Shown here: one piece after another, positions 34,465 through 43,682 of the stretch
Numbering within the stretch: the first letter of the stretch is position 1
Layout of the letters: each line of letters starts with the position of its first letter
NCBI GenBank assembly: GCA_963746185.1
Contig: CAVVAE010000002.1
Coordinates: 434,001-498,000 of the forward strand
Length of the DNA: 64,000 nucleotides
Direction of reading: 5' to 3'
DNA from: CAVVAE01 sp963746185
GTDB taxonomy: Bacteria > Actinomycetota > Actinomycetes > Propionibacteriales > Nocardioidaceae
Translations under genes and position numbers: made by a program
The notes under the pieces: generated by a model
Told to the model about the DNA's origin: nothing
The model's database searches: none
Seen by the model: only the letters and a program-made list of their open reading frames with translations

Positions 34465-35823
34465 CTAGCGAAGCTTGGAGAGGGCCTTGGCGGGACCGAC
34501 GACCGCCAGCGTCTCGTTACCCGGCAGGATCAGCCGCGCGCCCTCGTGCACATCGTCGAGTGTCACGTCATCGATGAAGCCGAGCATCTCGTCGATGCCG
34601 TGCAGTCCTCCAGGCACCAGTTCCGACTTGCCGACCCGGGTCATCCGGGCGCTGGAGTCCTCGAGACCCATCACGAGCGTGCCGCGCAGCTGGCCCTTGC
34701 CTCGTGCGAGCTCTTCGGGCGTGATGCCCTTGTCGGCGACACTTGCGAGCTCCGAGCGGCAGATGTCGAGCACCGCCGGCAGTTTCGCAGGCAGGCAGCC
34801 ACCCGCGACGGCGAAGTAGCCGGCGTCGACGTGCTGGCTGGTGAACGAGAAGATCGTGTAGGCAAGACCACGGGTCTCACGCACCTGCTGAAACAACCGG
34901 CTCGACGTACCCCCGCCGATCACCGCGTTGAGCACTCCGATCGCGAAGCGGCGCGGGTCGTTGCGTGCGAACGCCGGCATGCCCAACACAAAGCTCGCTT
35001 GTTCGGTGGGTCGCTCCACCAACGTGGTGCCGGCATGCGTACGCGCAGAGCGGCCTGTTGCCCGCGGCTCGCCCGGGCCGATGTTTGGATCGCCGAGTTT
35101 GCCGGCTTGTTCGAACGCCTTGCGCACGAGCTTGACGACCGCCGTGTGGTCGACGGCGCCTGCGGCTGCGAAGACCAGGTTGTCGGCGGTGTAGCGGCGA
35201 GCGTAGTAGCCGCTGATCTGCCGACGGGTGAGATCGTTGATGGAGTCGGCGGTCCCGGTGATGGGGCGGCCGATCGGGGTGTCGCCGTACAGCTTCGCGA
35301 CGAACGCGTCGTGCACCACGTCATCGGGATCGTCGTCGTGCATGGCGATCTCTTCGAGGATGACGTTGCGCTCGCTGTCGACCTCGTGCTCGGGGATGAG
35401 CGACGAAGCCACCATGTCGCAGATGACGTCGATCGCCAGCGGGACGTCGGCGTCGAGCACACGCGCGTGGTAGCAGGTGTACTCCTTGCCGGTGAAGGCG
35501 TTGAGCTCTCCCCCGACAGCGTCGAGCTCGGCGGAGATGTCGAGCGCCGTACGACGCTTGGTCCCCTTGAACAGCAGGTGCTCGAGGAAGTGGGTGGCTC
35601 CCGCGAGAGAACGCGTCTCGTCGCGGGAGCCCACCTTGGTCCACAGACCGAGGGTGGCCGAGCGTGCGCCCGGCATCGTCTCGGTGATCACCCGAAGACC
35701 ACCGGGAAGCACGGTGCGGCGGACCGTGGACGTCGTACCGCCCCCGGAACCGCCGTCACCGTGCTCCGTCAGGAGCGTCCGCGTCGAGCCGATCGGCTGG
35801 TCAGCGGCAGCGAGGTAACCCAC
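34465..35823 (-). CDS. M16 family zinc metallopeptidase (processing-peptidase-like)
   Basis: A 452-residue peptidase of family M16B. The inverted zinc motif is in THFLEHLLFKGT (HxxEH, near residue 80), and the distal Glu is expected in SERNVILEEIAMHDDDP. The C-terminal half is the inactive M16 domain (FVLGMPAFARND and GIGVLNAVIGGGTSS). It is routinely encoded just after pnp in actinobacteria, as here: the GTG start lies 2 nt past the pnp stop. Its natural substrates are unknown; cytoplasmic peptide turnover is assumed. Confidence 0.88.
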   Translation of the reverse strand: MGYLAAADQPIGSTRTLLTEHGDGGSGGGTTSTVRRTVLPGGLRVITETMPGARSATLGLWTKVGSRDETRSLAGATHFLEHLLFKGTKRRTALDISAELDAVGGELNAFTGKEYTCYHARVLDADVPLAIDVICDMVASSLIPEHEVDSERNVILEEIAMHDDDPDDVVHDAFVAKLYGDTPIGRPITGTADSINDLTRRQISGYYARRYTADNLVFAAAGAVDHTAVVKLVRKAFEQAGKLGDPNIGPGEPRATGRSARTHAGTTLVERPTEQASFVLGMPAFARNDPRRFAIGVLNAVIGGGTSSRLFQQVRETRGLAYTIFSFTSQHVDAGYFAVAGGCLPAKLPAVLDICRSELASVADKGITPEELARGKGQLRGTLVMGLEDSSARMTRVGKSELVPGGLHGIDEMLGFIDDVTLDDVHEGARLILPGNETLAVVGPAKALSKLR

Positions 35824-35825
35824 GA

Positions 35826-38042
35826 TCAGGCGTCAGTGTCGCCAGACTTGCCGGCCGAGTCGTCCTCGACGACCGGCACTAGCGACAGCTTGCCGCGGTC
35901 GTCGATCTCACCGATCTCGACCTGCAGCTTCTGACCAACGGAGACGACGTCGTCGACGTTCTCGACGCGCTTGCCGCCGGCGAGGGCACGCAGCTTGGAG
36001 ATGTGCAGCAGCCCGTCCTTGCCGGGAAGCAGCGACACGAACGCACCGAACGCCGTCGTCTTGACGACCGTGCCCAGGTAGCGCTCGCCCACCTCGGGCA
36101 TGGTTGGGTTGGCGATCGCGTTGATGGTCGCCCGTGCCGCTTCGGCTGCCTCACCGTTGTCGGCGCCGACGTAGATCGTGCCGTCGTCCTCGATCGAGAT
36201 CTGGGCGCCGGTGTCGTCCTGGATCTGGTTGATGACCTTGCCCTTCGGCCCGATCACCTCACCGATCTTGTCGACGGGAACCTTCATCGTGAGGATGCGC
36301 GGCGCAGTCGGTGCCATCTCGTCAGGTGCGTCGATGGCCTCGGCCATCACGTCGAGGATGGCCATGCGTGCGTCACGAGCCTGGCTGAGCGCCGCACCGA
36401 GCACCTCGGCGGGGATGCCGTCGAGCTTGGTGTCGAGCTGCAGCGCAGTCACGAACTCACGTGTGCCGGCGACCTTGAAGTCCATGTCACCGAAGGCGTC
36501 TTCTGCGCCGAGGATGTCGGTCAGCGTGACGAACTTCTGCTCACCGTCGACGTCACCGCTGATCAGACCCATCGCGATCCCGGCGACGGGCGCGCGCAGC
36601 GGGACACCCGCGTTGAGCAGGGACATCGTCGAGGCACACACCGAGCCCATCGACGTGGAGCCGTTGGAGCTGAGTGCCTCCGACACCTGGCGAATTGCGT
36701 AGGGGAACTCCTCGCGCGCGGGCAGCACCGGCATCAGAGCCCGGCCGGCCAGTGCGCCGTGGCCGATCTCGCGACGCTTCGGTGAACCCACGCGACCGGT
36801 CTCGCCGGTGGAGTACGGCGGGAAGTTGTAGTTGTGCATGTATCGGCGGCTCGTCTCCGGGGAGAGCGTGTCGAGCTTCTGTTCCAGCGACAGCATGTTG
36901 AGTGTGGTGATGCCCAGGATCTGGGTCTCGCCACGCTCGAACAGTGCCGAGCCGTGGACACGGGGCACGACGCCGACCTCGGCAGACAACGTGCGGATGT
37001 CGGTGAGACCACGGCCGTCGATGCGGACCTGGTCACGCAGCACCCGCTCGCGCACGAGCTTCTTGGTGAGCGACCGGAAGGCAGCTCCGAGCTCCTTCTC
37101 GCGACCCTCGAAGTCGTCGCCGAGCTTCTCGAGCACGGACGCCTTGATCTCGTCGAGCTTGTCCTCACGCTCGTGCTTGCCGGCGATCGTCAGCGCCTGC
37201 GAGAGCTCGCCAGACGCGGCGCTCTCGACAGAGTCGAAGGCGTCGTCCTGGTAGTCGAGGAAGCGCGGGAACTCGGTGACCGGCTTAGCCGCGATGGAGG
37301 CGAGCTGTACCTGGGCCTCGCAAAGCTGCTTGATGAACGCCTTGGAGGCCTCGAGGCCCTCAGCCACGATCTCCTCGGTCGGAGCCTGGGTGCCGCCTTG
37401 GACCTTCGCCCAGGTGGCGTCAGTCGACTCGGCCTCGACCATCATGATCGCAACATCACCGGTCTCGGTGACGCGTCCGGCGACGACCATGTCGAAGACG
37501 GCGTCCTCGAGCTGGCTGTGCCTCGGGAAACCGACCCACTGGCCGTCGATGAGGGCCACGCGGACGGCGCCGATTGGCCCGTTGAACGGAAGTCCTGACA
37601 GCTGCGTCGACAGCGAGGCGGCGTTGATCGCCAATACGTCGTACGGCGCATCGGGGTGCAGCGCCATCACCGTGATGACGACCTGGACCTCGTTGCGCAG
37701 ACCCGACACGAACGTCGGGCGAAGCGGCCGGTCGATCAGCCGGCAGGTGAGGATCGCGTCTTCGGAGGGGCGGCCTTCGCGGCGGAAGAACGAACCCGGG
37801 ATGCGCCCTGCGGCGTACATCCGCTCCTCGACGTCAACGGTCAAGGGGAAGAAGTCGAAATGATCTTTGGGGTGCTTGCCAGCCGTCGTGGCCGACAAGA
37901 GCATGGTTTCCTCATCGAGGTAGGCGACGGCGGAGCCGGCGGCCTGGCGGGCGAGCTGCCCGGTCTCAAAGCGGATCGTGCGTTTTCCGTGGGCACCGTT
38001 GTCAATCACGGTCTCTACGGTCTGGGGGTCGGATCCCGTCAT
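35826..38042 (-). CDS. pnp: Polyribonucleotide nucleotidyltransferase (PNPase)
   Basis: A 738-residue 3'-to-5' phosphorolytic exoribonuclease, part of mRNA decay and 3'-end processing. Two RNase PH domains are visible (first with FETGQLARQAAGSAVAYLD and GSFFRREGRPSEDAILTCRL; second with RVHGSALFERGETQILGITT and the active-site region EALSSNGSTSMGSVCA). They are followed by a KH domain (KVPVDKIGEVIGPKGKVINQ) and an S1 domain (GERYLGTVVKTTAFGAFVSL). The frame is open to 38120; ATG 38042 with AAAGGA ahead begins the protein. It lies 441 nt downstream of rpsO. Confidence 0.95.
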   Translation of the reverse strand: MTGSDPQTVETVIDNGAHGKRTIRFETGQLARQAAGSAVAYLDEETMLLSATTAGKHPKDHFDFFPLTVDVEERMYAAGRIPGSFFRREGRPSEDAILTCRLIDRPLRPTFVSGLRNEVQVVITVMALHPDAPYDVLAINAASLSTQLSGLPFNGPIGAVRVALIDGQWVGFPRHSQLEDAVFDMVVAGRVTETGDVAIMMVEAESTDATWAKVQGGTQAPTEEIVAEGLEASKAFIKQLCEAQVQLASIAAKPVTEFPRFLDYQDDAFDSVESAASGELSQALTIAGKHEREDKLDEIKASVLEKLGDDFEGREKELGAAFRSLTKKLVRERVLRDQVRIDGRGLTDIRTLSAEVGVVPRVHGSALFERGETQILGITTLNMLSLEQKLDTLSPETSRRYMHNYNFPPYSTGETGRVGSPKRREIGHGALAGRALMPVLPAREEFPYAIRQVSEALSSNGSTSMGSVCASTMSLLNAGVPLRAPVAGIAMGLISGDVDGEQKFVTLTDILGAEDAFGDMDFKVAGTREFVTALQLDTKLDGIPAEVLGAALSQARDARMAILDVMAEAIDAPDEMAPTAPRILTMKVPVDKIGEVIGPKGKVINQIQDDTGAQISIEDDGTIYVGADNGEAAEAARATINAIANPTMPEVGERYLGTVVKTTAFGAFVSLLPGKDGLLHISKLRALAGGKRVENVDDVVSVGQKLQVEIGEIDDRGKLSLVPVVEDDSAGKSGDTDA

Positions 38043-38334
38043 GGGAGTCCTTTCTCGAACGCGTGACGTCACACGTTGAGCGCCGTCGGCGCGGGGCCAA
38101 TCACGATGTGCTCTTGGCACATCCGCGCGGCGTCAGGTCACGTACCTCACCCAGTCGATGGTCGATGCTGACCGTTTCTGGTCGCATCTGATGACCGAGT
38201 GGTCCGCTGTCCTCGCCGTGGCCGGTCTTCGATCGAGGCTTGCGGGCTCCGCCATCGGCGGGAGGTCCCGAGAGCCACTACCGAGGACCGGCGTCCTCGC
38301 TGGGCGAACGTCAGCGCGTGACGTCACTAATGGT

Positions 38335-38357
38335 GGTGCTCCCCGTGTGGGAGCACC
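38335..38357 (-). terminator. Hairpin between rpsO and pnp
   Basis: GGTGCTCCC and GGGAGCACC form a perfect 9-bp stem around a 5-nt loop, 126 nt after the rpsO stop and about 290 nt ahead of pnp. It may terminate or attenuate rpsO transcripts or be a processing site in the pnp leader. The rest of the 441-bp gap (38043-38483) shows no other gene. Confidence 0.6.
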
Positions 38358-38483
38358 CGTCGGATCTCTATTCAGTTGTGTGAGTGAGGCAGTCTGGTGG
38401 CGGCCCGACATGCGTGGGCCGGCGACAGCGCCTCGATGCGACGAAGCGGCCCTCCCAGAGGGACGACCGCTCCAAGGCGTGGT

Positions 38484-38753
38484 CTAGCGGCGCAGACCGA
38501 GGCGCTCGATGATGCTTCGGTAGCGCTCGATCTCGGTGTTCTGCAGGTAGTTGAGCAGCCGGCGGCGCTGACCCACGAGGAGCAGCAGGCCACGACGGCT
38601 GTGGTGGTCGTGCTTGTGCTCCTTGAGGTGCTCCGTCAGGTCGGAGATGCGCTTGCTGAGCAGCGCCACCTGTACCTCGGGCGAACCGGTGTCACCGTCT
38701 CCAGTGGCGTATTCGTCGATGATCTGCTTCTTGGTCGCAGCGTCAAGTGACAC
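38484..38753 (-). CDS. rpsO: 30S ribosomal protein S15
   Basis: An 89-residue ribosomal protein S15 that binds 16S rRNA in the central domain early in 30S assembly. The whole sequence matches the family, including GDTGSPEVQVALLSKRI, the HLKEHKHDHHSRRGLL segment and the C-terminal YRSIIERLGLRR. The start is GTG 38753 with GGGAG 5 nt ahead. It keeps its conserved position upstream of pnp. Confidence 0.96.
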   Translation of the reverse strand: MSLDAATKKQIIDEYATGDGDTGSPEVQVALLSKRISDLTEHLKEHKHDHHSRRGLLLLVGQRRRLLNYLQNTEIERYRSIIERLGLRR

Positions 38754-38899
38754 GCGATCTCCCTTCGGGGGGTCGTTGCGCGGCGCGCCGGGGCCTGTTC
38801 ACCCGGGCACATCGGATTCCGCGGCCGTTCTACGGCGTCTTCCAGCGTATCAGCGCGACCCCTGGGACTCCCAATCGTGACGGCTCAAGCCGAGTTCGG

Positions 38900-39289
38900 T
38901 CAGCCTGGTTTCTGATGTCCCGGAAGCCATGACCCAAACCGCACGAGATTGCCGTCGGGGTCCACGTACGCCGCTTCGCGTAGCCCGTAGTCGGTATCGC
39001 TCGGCGAGTGGAATCGGCCAGGTACGCCGGCCGCCGTCCATGCGTCGTACAGCGCATCGGCGTCCTCGACGTAGAGGTAGACCGAGACGAGATTCGTGCC
39101 TGGATCCAGGTCACGCACGTGGGTCAAATGAAGGTGGATGGCATCCCGGCGGGCATAGCCGTAGTAGCCGCTGCCCCCGCCGGGATCGGTGTACGCCGAT
39201 ACCTCAAACCCGAGCAGCCGATACCGCTCCAACGCACCGTCGAGGTCGCGGGTGACGAGGACGGGCGCGACGTCCAGAAACTTGGTCAT
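38900..39289 (-). CDS. VOC-family protein, bleomycin-resistance-like
   Basis: A 129-residue VOC-superfamily protein. The first module is FLDVAPVLVTRDLDGALERYRLLGFEV in outline, and the second runs through SVYLYVEDADALYDAWTAAG to YVDPDGNLVRFGSWL. The layout (Asp-rich loop, IHLHLTHV strand) is that of bleomycin/glyoxalase-like proteins, but binding residues do not identify a substrate. The frame is open to 39343; ATG 39289 begins the domain. Confidence 0.78.
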   Translation of the reverse strand: MTKFLDVAPVLVTRDLDGALERYRLLGFEVSAYTDPGGGSGYYGYARRDAIHLHLTHVRDLDPGTNLVSVYLYVEDADALYDAWTAAGVPGRFHSPSDTDYGLREAAYVDPDGNLVRFGSWLPGHQKPG

Positions 39290-39531
39290 CCCGAGACTGT
39301 GACATGCGTGGCGAGACAAGTCGAAGGGGCTCTCGCGCCGCACGCGACATCCGTGCGATTACGGGGGTTCTCAACCAAACGGAAATCTGCGCTCCAGGTC
39401 TGGTCACCGGTCACATTCGGAGCGAGAATGTGCGCTGGTAGAAGGCTCCACGCCCCGGGGCATGGCGAAAGGCGCGGGTCAGGAGATCCCTGAAAGCGCA
39501 GACCACGTCCCCGCATCGGAAAGGGGAAGTC

Positions 39532-42453
39532 GTGAAACCGTCCAGAGTAAGGTCGCTGAGCTCGAACAAGCGGTTCCGGCAGGGGGTGGGTCTTCTCTGC
39601 GTCGCTGTACTCGGCCTTGCACTTGTGCCTGGCGCGGGACCCGCGAATGCCCAGGCGCCGCGTGACTCAAAGCCGCAAGCCAAGAGCTCCGGTGAGGAGC
39701 TCGGCAACTACGACTCCCGCACGTCGGGTGCCAACCGCAAGGTCCTCGAGGCGCGCAAAGCAACGCTGGCGGCGAACCCGTCATCCGGCGTGCGCGCTCT
39801 CCAGCACCGCCTCGGAACCCAGGGCATCATCGACCTCGACCCGGTCACCGCGACGCCGCGTCTGCTGACCCGGCTTGACGGCTTCCTCAGTCCGCCGAGC
39901 GGGAAGGGCGCAGCCGCGATTGCGCTGTCGTACGTCCGAAACCATCAGGACGTCTTCCGCCTCAATGGCGGCGAGATCGCCAACCTGGCACTCCGCAAGG
40001 ACTACGTCGACATCGCCGGCACCCACCACTTGAGCTTTACCCAGAGCATCAACGGTGTCTCGGTGTTCGGTAACGGGCTCAAGGCTCACGTCGACAAGAG
40101 CGGGAGGATCATCTCGTTCGACGGTTCGCCTGTGGCCAGCCTTCCAGATCAGTTGCAGACTCCGCGGCTCAGTGCGACGGCAGCACACCAGACCGCCGTT
40201 CGGAGCGTCTTCGGTACGTCGAAGGCGACCGTGACTCGCGCTCAAGGCACTGCGTCACGGGGAACGACGTTCTCGAACGGAGACCGCGCCAAACTCGTCG
40301 CGTTCCAGTCTCTGGGCGGCGTCAGGTCGGCCTGGCAGGTCATCGACATGCGCAACGGCTGGCTGAGCGTGATTGACGCCCAGAGCGGGAAGACGCTGTT
40401 CAGGCAGAGCATGATGGCCGAGGACAACGGGCGAGCCTGGGACAACTACCCGGGTGCCGCCAGAGGAGGCAACCAACGCAACGTCAACCTCACGGGTCCA
40501 GGCTGGCTGCCCAACAACTCGCCGCGGCTGGCGGGCAACGTCGCCCACGTCTACAAGGACGTGAACGACAGCGACACCGCCCAGGCTTCCGAAGAGGTTC
40601 CGCCCTCGGCGCCGCGCAGCTTCAACTACCCGTTCACGCCGTTCCATGGCCCGAACTGTGCGGCCGGTTTCGTCTGTTCCTGGGATCCTGACGTGCCGAA
40701 CTCCTGGCAAGTCAATGCCAACCAGGACGCTGTCCAGATGTTCTACTTCCTCGGCAAGTTCCACGACCACCTCCGTAACGCACCGATCGGCTTCACGCGT
40801 GCGGCCGGGAACTTCGAGGCGGTGGACGGTGATGCTGTCCAGGGCAACGCGATCGACGGCGCCAACCTGAACGCCGGGCTTCCCGACGGCAACCACGTCG
40901 ACAACGCCAACATGAACACTCCGCCGGACGGCATCCCCCCGCGGATGCAGATGTATTTGTTCCACGAGCCTGGCACTGCGTTCCCGGGTGAGGACCCGTT
41001 CCTCGCCGGAAACTCTGGCGATGAAGCAGACATCGTCTACCACGAGTACACACACGGTCTGTCCAACCGCCTTGTCGTCGACGCCAATGGCGTGTCGACC
41101 CTTGGCAACATCCAGGCCGGGTCGATGGGCGAAGCCTGGAGCGACTGGTATGCCATGGACTTCCTCGTCAACGAGGGCCTCTTCCGTGACACGCCGGCCC
41201 AGGGAGAGATGCGCATCGGTGAGTACGTCGGTTGGGGCAACGACCTGATCCGCACGCAACCACTCGACTGTGCTGTCGGGTCGACCGCCGCCAGCTGCCC
41301 AGGCACTCCGGGTGCCGGGCCAGGTGGTTACACCTATGGCGACTTCGGCCAGATCATTGGCCGGCCAGAGGTGCACGCCGATGGCGAGATCTGGGGTGAA
41401 ACGCTCTGGGATCTGCGCAAGGCTCTCGGTCCCAAGCTGACCGAGTCACTGGTGACCAGGGCGATGGAGCTCTCCCCAGCCAACCCGTCGTTCCTCGACA
41501 TGCGCAACTCGATCCTGCAAGCGGATCTGGTGGTCGACAACGGCAAGAAGCAGACCGCGATCTGGAAGGTGTTCGCAGCGCGTGGCATGGGCTGGTTCGC
41601 AGGCGCCACAGACGGGGACGACACCCAGCCGGCTGAAGACTTCTCCATGCCGCCGCCGGCCAACACACCGCGGGGCGCGCTGACCGGGACGGTGACCGAT
41701 AGCCTCTCCGGTGCGCCGATCGCTAACGCAGTGGTCGCCTTCGGCGGACACAACTCGGGGTTCGCAGGTGATTACGCCGCGACGACGAATGCCAGCGGCG
41801 TCTACACGATCACGGGGATCCTGCCCGGCACCTACGCCAAGGTGTTCGCCAGGGCTCCCGGGTTTGACCCGAATGTCCAGACCGTGTCGATCTCATCTCG
41901 TACGAGGACACTGAACTGGACGCTGCGCCGCGACTGGGCTGCATTGGGCGGCGGAGCGACGGTGGTCGACTTCAATGGTGCGGACTTCAGCGCGTTCGGC
42001 TGTGGTCCGAGTTCCATCTTCGACCAGTCTCAGGGCTCCGGTTGGAGCAGTGATGCAGTTCTGAACAACCCAGCGGACCAAGCCGATGTCGCGCCACGCT
42101 TCGTCATCGTGCAGCTTCCGCAGGCGGTCGATATCGCGGACGTCCAGATCAACCCATCCGGCACCTGCGGTGACGGATTGAGCGCCTCCACGGGCAAGTA
42201 CAGCGTGGAGACCTCGCCGGATGGCACGAACTGGACACTCGCCTCGACGCCTGGAGCGGCCTTCGGCGGGGCAAACAGGAACCAGATGAACAGCATCGCT
42301 CTGAACCCTGCAGCCACGTCCGGAGTCGAGTTCCTGCGCTACACCATGCTCGGCACGCAGCTTCACGTGTCCGGCGGAGCGTGCCCAGGGGCGTTCAGTG
42401 CATGCGACTTCGTCGACACCGTCGAGTTCGCGGTCTACGGAACACCGAGCTAA
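39532..42453 (+). CDS. Secreted M36 (fungalysin) zinc metallopeptidase
   Basis: A 973-residue exported metallopeptidase. The signal peptide ends at GPANAQA (about residue 42). A propeptide with an FTP-like domain follows (KDYVDIAGTHHLSFTQSING near residue 165). The catalytic domain has HEYTHGLSNR (zinc ligands and Glu, near residue 505) and the third ligand in GSMGEAWSDWYAMDF (near 534). Beyond it lie a carboxypeptidase-regulatory-like beta-sandwich (about 720-800: GALTGTVTDSLSGAPIANAV) and a C-terminal discoidin-like domain. The start is GTG 39532 with an AAGGGGAAG site. It probably degrades extracellular protein. Confidence 0.88.
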   Translation: MKPSRVRSLSSNKRFRQGVGLLCVAVLGLALVPGAGPANAQAPRDSKPQAKSSGEELGNYDSRTSGANRKVLEARKATLAANPSSGVRALQHRLGTQGIIDLDPVTATPRLLTRLDGFLSPPSGKGAAAIALSYVRNHQDVFRLNGGEIANLALRKDYVDIAGTHHLSFTQSINGVSVFGNGLKAHVDKSGRIISFDGSPVASLPDQLQTPRLSATAAHQTAVRSVFGTSKATVTRAQGTASRGTTFSNGDRAKLVAFQSLGGVRSAWQVIDMRNGWLSVIDAQSGKTLFRQSMMAEDNGRAWDNYPGAARGGNQRNVNLTGPGWLPNNSPRLAGNVAHVYKDVNDSDTAQASEEVPPSAPRSFNYPFTPFHGPNCAAGFVCSWDPDVPNSWQVNANQDAVQMFYFLGKFHDHLRNAPIGFTRAAGNFEAVDGDAVQGNAIDGANLNAGLPDGNHVDNANMNTPPDGIPPRMQMYLFHEPGTAFPGEDPFLAGNSGDEADIVYHEYTHGLSNRLVVDANGVSTLGNIQAGSMGEAWSDWYAMDFLVNEGLFRDTPAQGEMRIGEYVGWGNDLIRTQPLDCAVGSTAASCPGTPGAGPGGYTYGDFGQIIGRPEVHADGEIWGETLWDLRKALGPKLTESLVTRAMELSPANPSFLDMRNSILQADLVVDNGKKQTAIWKVFAARGMGWFAGATDGDDTQPAEDFSMPPPANTPRGALTGTVTDSLSGAPIANAVVAFGGHNSGFAGDYAATTNASGVYTITGILPGTYAKVFARAPGFDPNVQTVSISSRTRTLNWTLRRDWAALGGGATVVDFNGADFSAFGCGPSSIFDQSQGSGWSSDAVLNNPADQADVAPRFVIVQLPQAVDIADVQINPSGTCGDGLSASTGKYSVETSPDGTNWTLASTPGAAFGGANRNQMNSIALNPAATSGVEFLRYTMLGTQLHVSGGACPGAFSACDFVDTVEFAVYGTPS

Positions 42454-42460
42454 CACTGGT

Positions 42461-42481
42461 GGAGCAGCGTGACCCTGCTCC
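42461..42481 (+). terminator. Hairpin after the M36 peptidase gene
   Basis: GGAGCAG and CTGCTCC form a 7-bp stem around a 7-nt loop, 7 nt after the stop. It lacks a U-tract. Confidence 0.5.
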
Positions 42482-42597
42482 GAGGAGGTGACCAGGGACA
42501 AGCACCGCAGCGCGCGAGGTCGCGGGCTGGTCGACAGACCAGCTGCGCGGCCTCGCGCTCCACGTTCCGGCATCTGAGATGTGCTGAGCTGACGGAG

Positions 42598-42668
42598 GCA
42601 AACCCACACTGTGCAAGGCAGGTTTGCCTTGTTAACAAGCCAGGTGGCTTGAAAACAAGGCAAACCCC
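42598..42668 (-). repeat. Dispersed hairpin repeat, copy 4
   Basis: On the minus strand it reads GGGGTTTGCCTTGTTTTCAA, an ACCT loop, GGCTTGTTAACAAGGCAAAC and CTGCCTTGCACAGTGTGGGT, then TTGC. It begins 6 nt after the stop of the membrane protein gene at 42675-43682, in that gene's orientation. Confidence 0.9.
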
Positions 42669-42674
42669 GGATGG

Positions 42675-43682
42675 TCAGGGCTGCGAGCGGGTGAGGGCGC
42701 GGTAGACGGTTTGGACGCCGATCGCGCGCTCGAGCTCTTTGGCGATCGAGGTGAAGAACTGCTCCCGGTACTTCTCGTCCGTCACGGCATACACCGTGAA
42801 GTAGAGCCCGGAGAATGCCGCCAAGAAGACCGAGACCTGGAACAGCTCGTTGCTGATCGGCAGCCAGTCGAGTGACGGGAGGTGACTCGGGATCGGATCA
42901 CCCTGCGCGTCCTCCTTGCCCAACCACGCCTGGATCACCGAGTCACTGATGGCGACCTTGCCGAACACGATGAAGAACACAAACACCGAGAACGCCAGCA
43001 ACAACACCTGGAGCGCCTGAGAGAACAACAACACCAAGACCAGGTTCGCCTGTTGCAGCGGCGACAAGCTCACCTCAGCGGCCTCGCCGGTGACCTCCCG
43101 CGCCGCCTCAGCGAGCGGTGTGTTTTCGCAGATGCTGACCAGCCGTTCACCCTCAGCCTCAGCGCTGACCTCGCGCACCTCCTCGGGCAGCCGCACCAGC
43201 AGGAAGACCACAGCCACGCCGGCGAACAGCAACACGGTCAGCCACAGCAGTCCACGGTCGAGCGCGCTGCTGACCTGCCACACCTCCGTGTTGATGAACA
43301 AGAACGTGATGAACAACAGGAGCAACGGAAGGGCCCGGGTGATGAGTGGGAAGAGCCAGCCGAGGCTGCCGAACGTGCGCCCCGCCGCCCAGCGCATGAT
43401 GGGCTGGAGGTGCAACGACGCCAGCCCGTAGACCAGGACGATCAGGCCCAAGATGACAGCCGCGACAAGGATGCCGTTCGACACGTCTGTCGACGCGATC
43501 CCCGCGGCCACTCCCCCAGCGGCGCCGACGATCAAGGCCGCCACCACCACCGGCACGAGCCGCCCCCAGCTCAACGCCGACCGCACTCGATCGGCGTTGG
43601 CAGTGACGAAGTACGGCAGCCCCTGCTGCTCGAACCAGCGTTCGGCGGCAGCGATCGTCGCTGCCTTGTCCTCGCCTGTCAC
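42675..43682 (-). CDS. Multi-pass membrane protein of unknown function
   Basis: A 335-residue protein. The N-terminal ~35 residues are soluble (AERWFEQQGLPYFV). About six membrane segments follow (near residues 44-66, 70-90, 110-132, 140-158 and two around 215-245 and 285-300). A short acidic cytoplasmic loop lies around 160-200. No known family is recognised. The GTG start overlaps the ribF stop by 4 nt, so it is translated with the infB-rbfA-truB-ribF series. Copy 4 of the hairpin repeat follows its stop by 6 nt. Confidence 0.65.
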   Translation of the reverse strand: MTGEDKAATIAAAERWFEQQGLPYFVTANADRVRSALSWGRLVPVVVAALIVGAAGGVAAGIASTDVSNGILVAAVILGLIVLVYGLASLHLQPIMRWAAGRTFGSLGWLFPLITRALPLLLLFITFLFINTEVWQVSSALDRGLLWLTVLLFAGVAVVFLLVRLPEEVREVSAEAEGERLVSICENTPLAEAAREVTGEAAEVSLSPLQQANLVLVLLFSQALQVLLLAFSVFVFFIVFGKVAISDSVIQAWLGKEDAQGDPIPSHLPSLDWLPISNELFQVSVFLAAFSGLYFTVYAVTDEKYREQFFTSIAKELERAIGVQTVYRALTRSQP

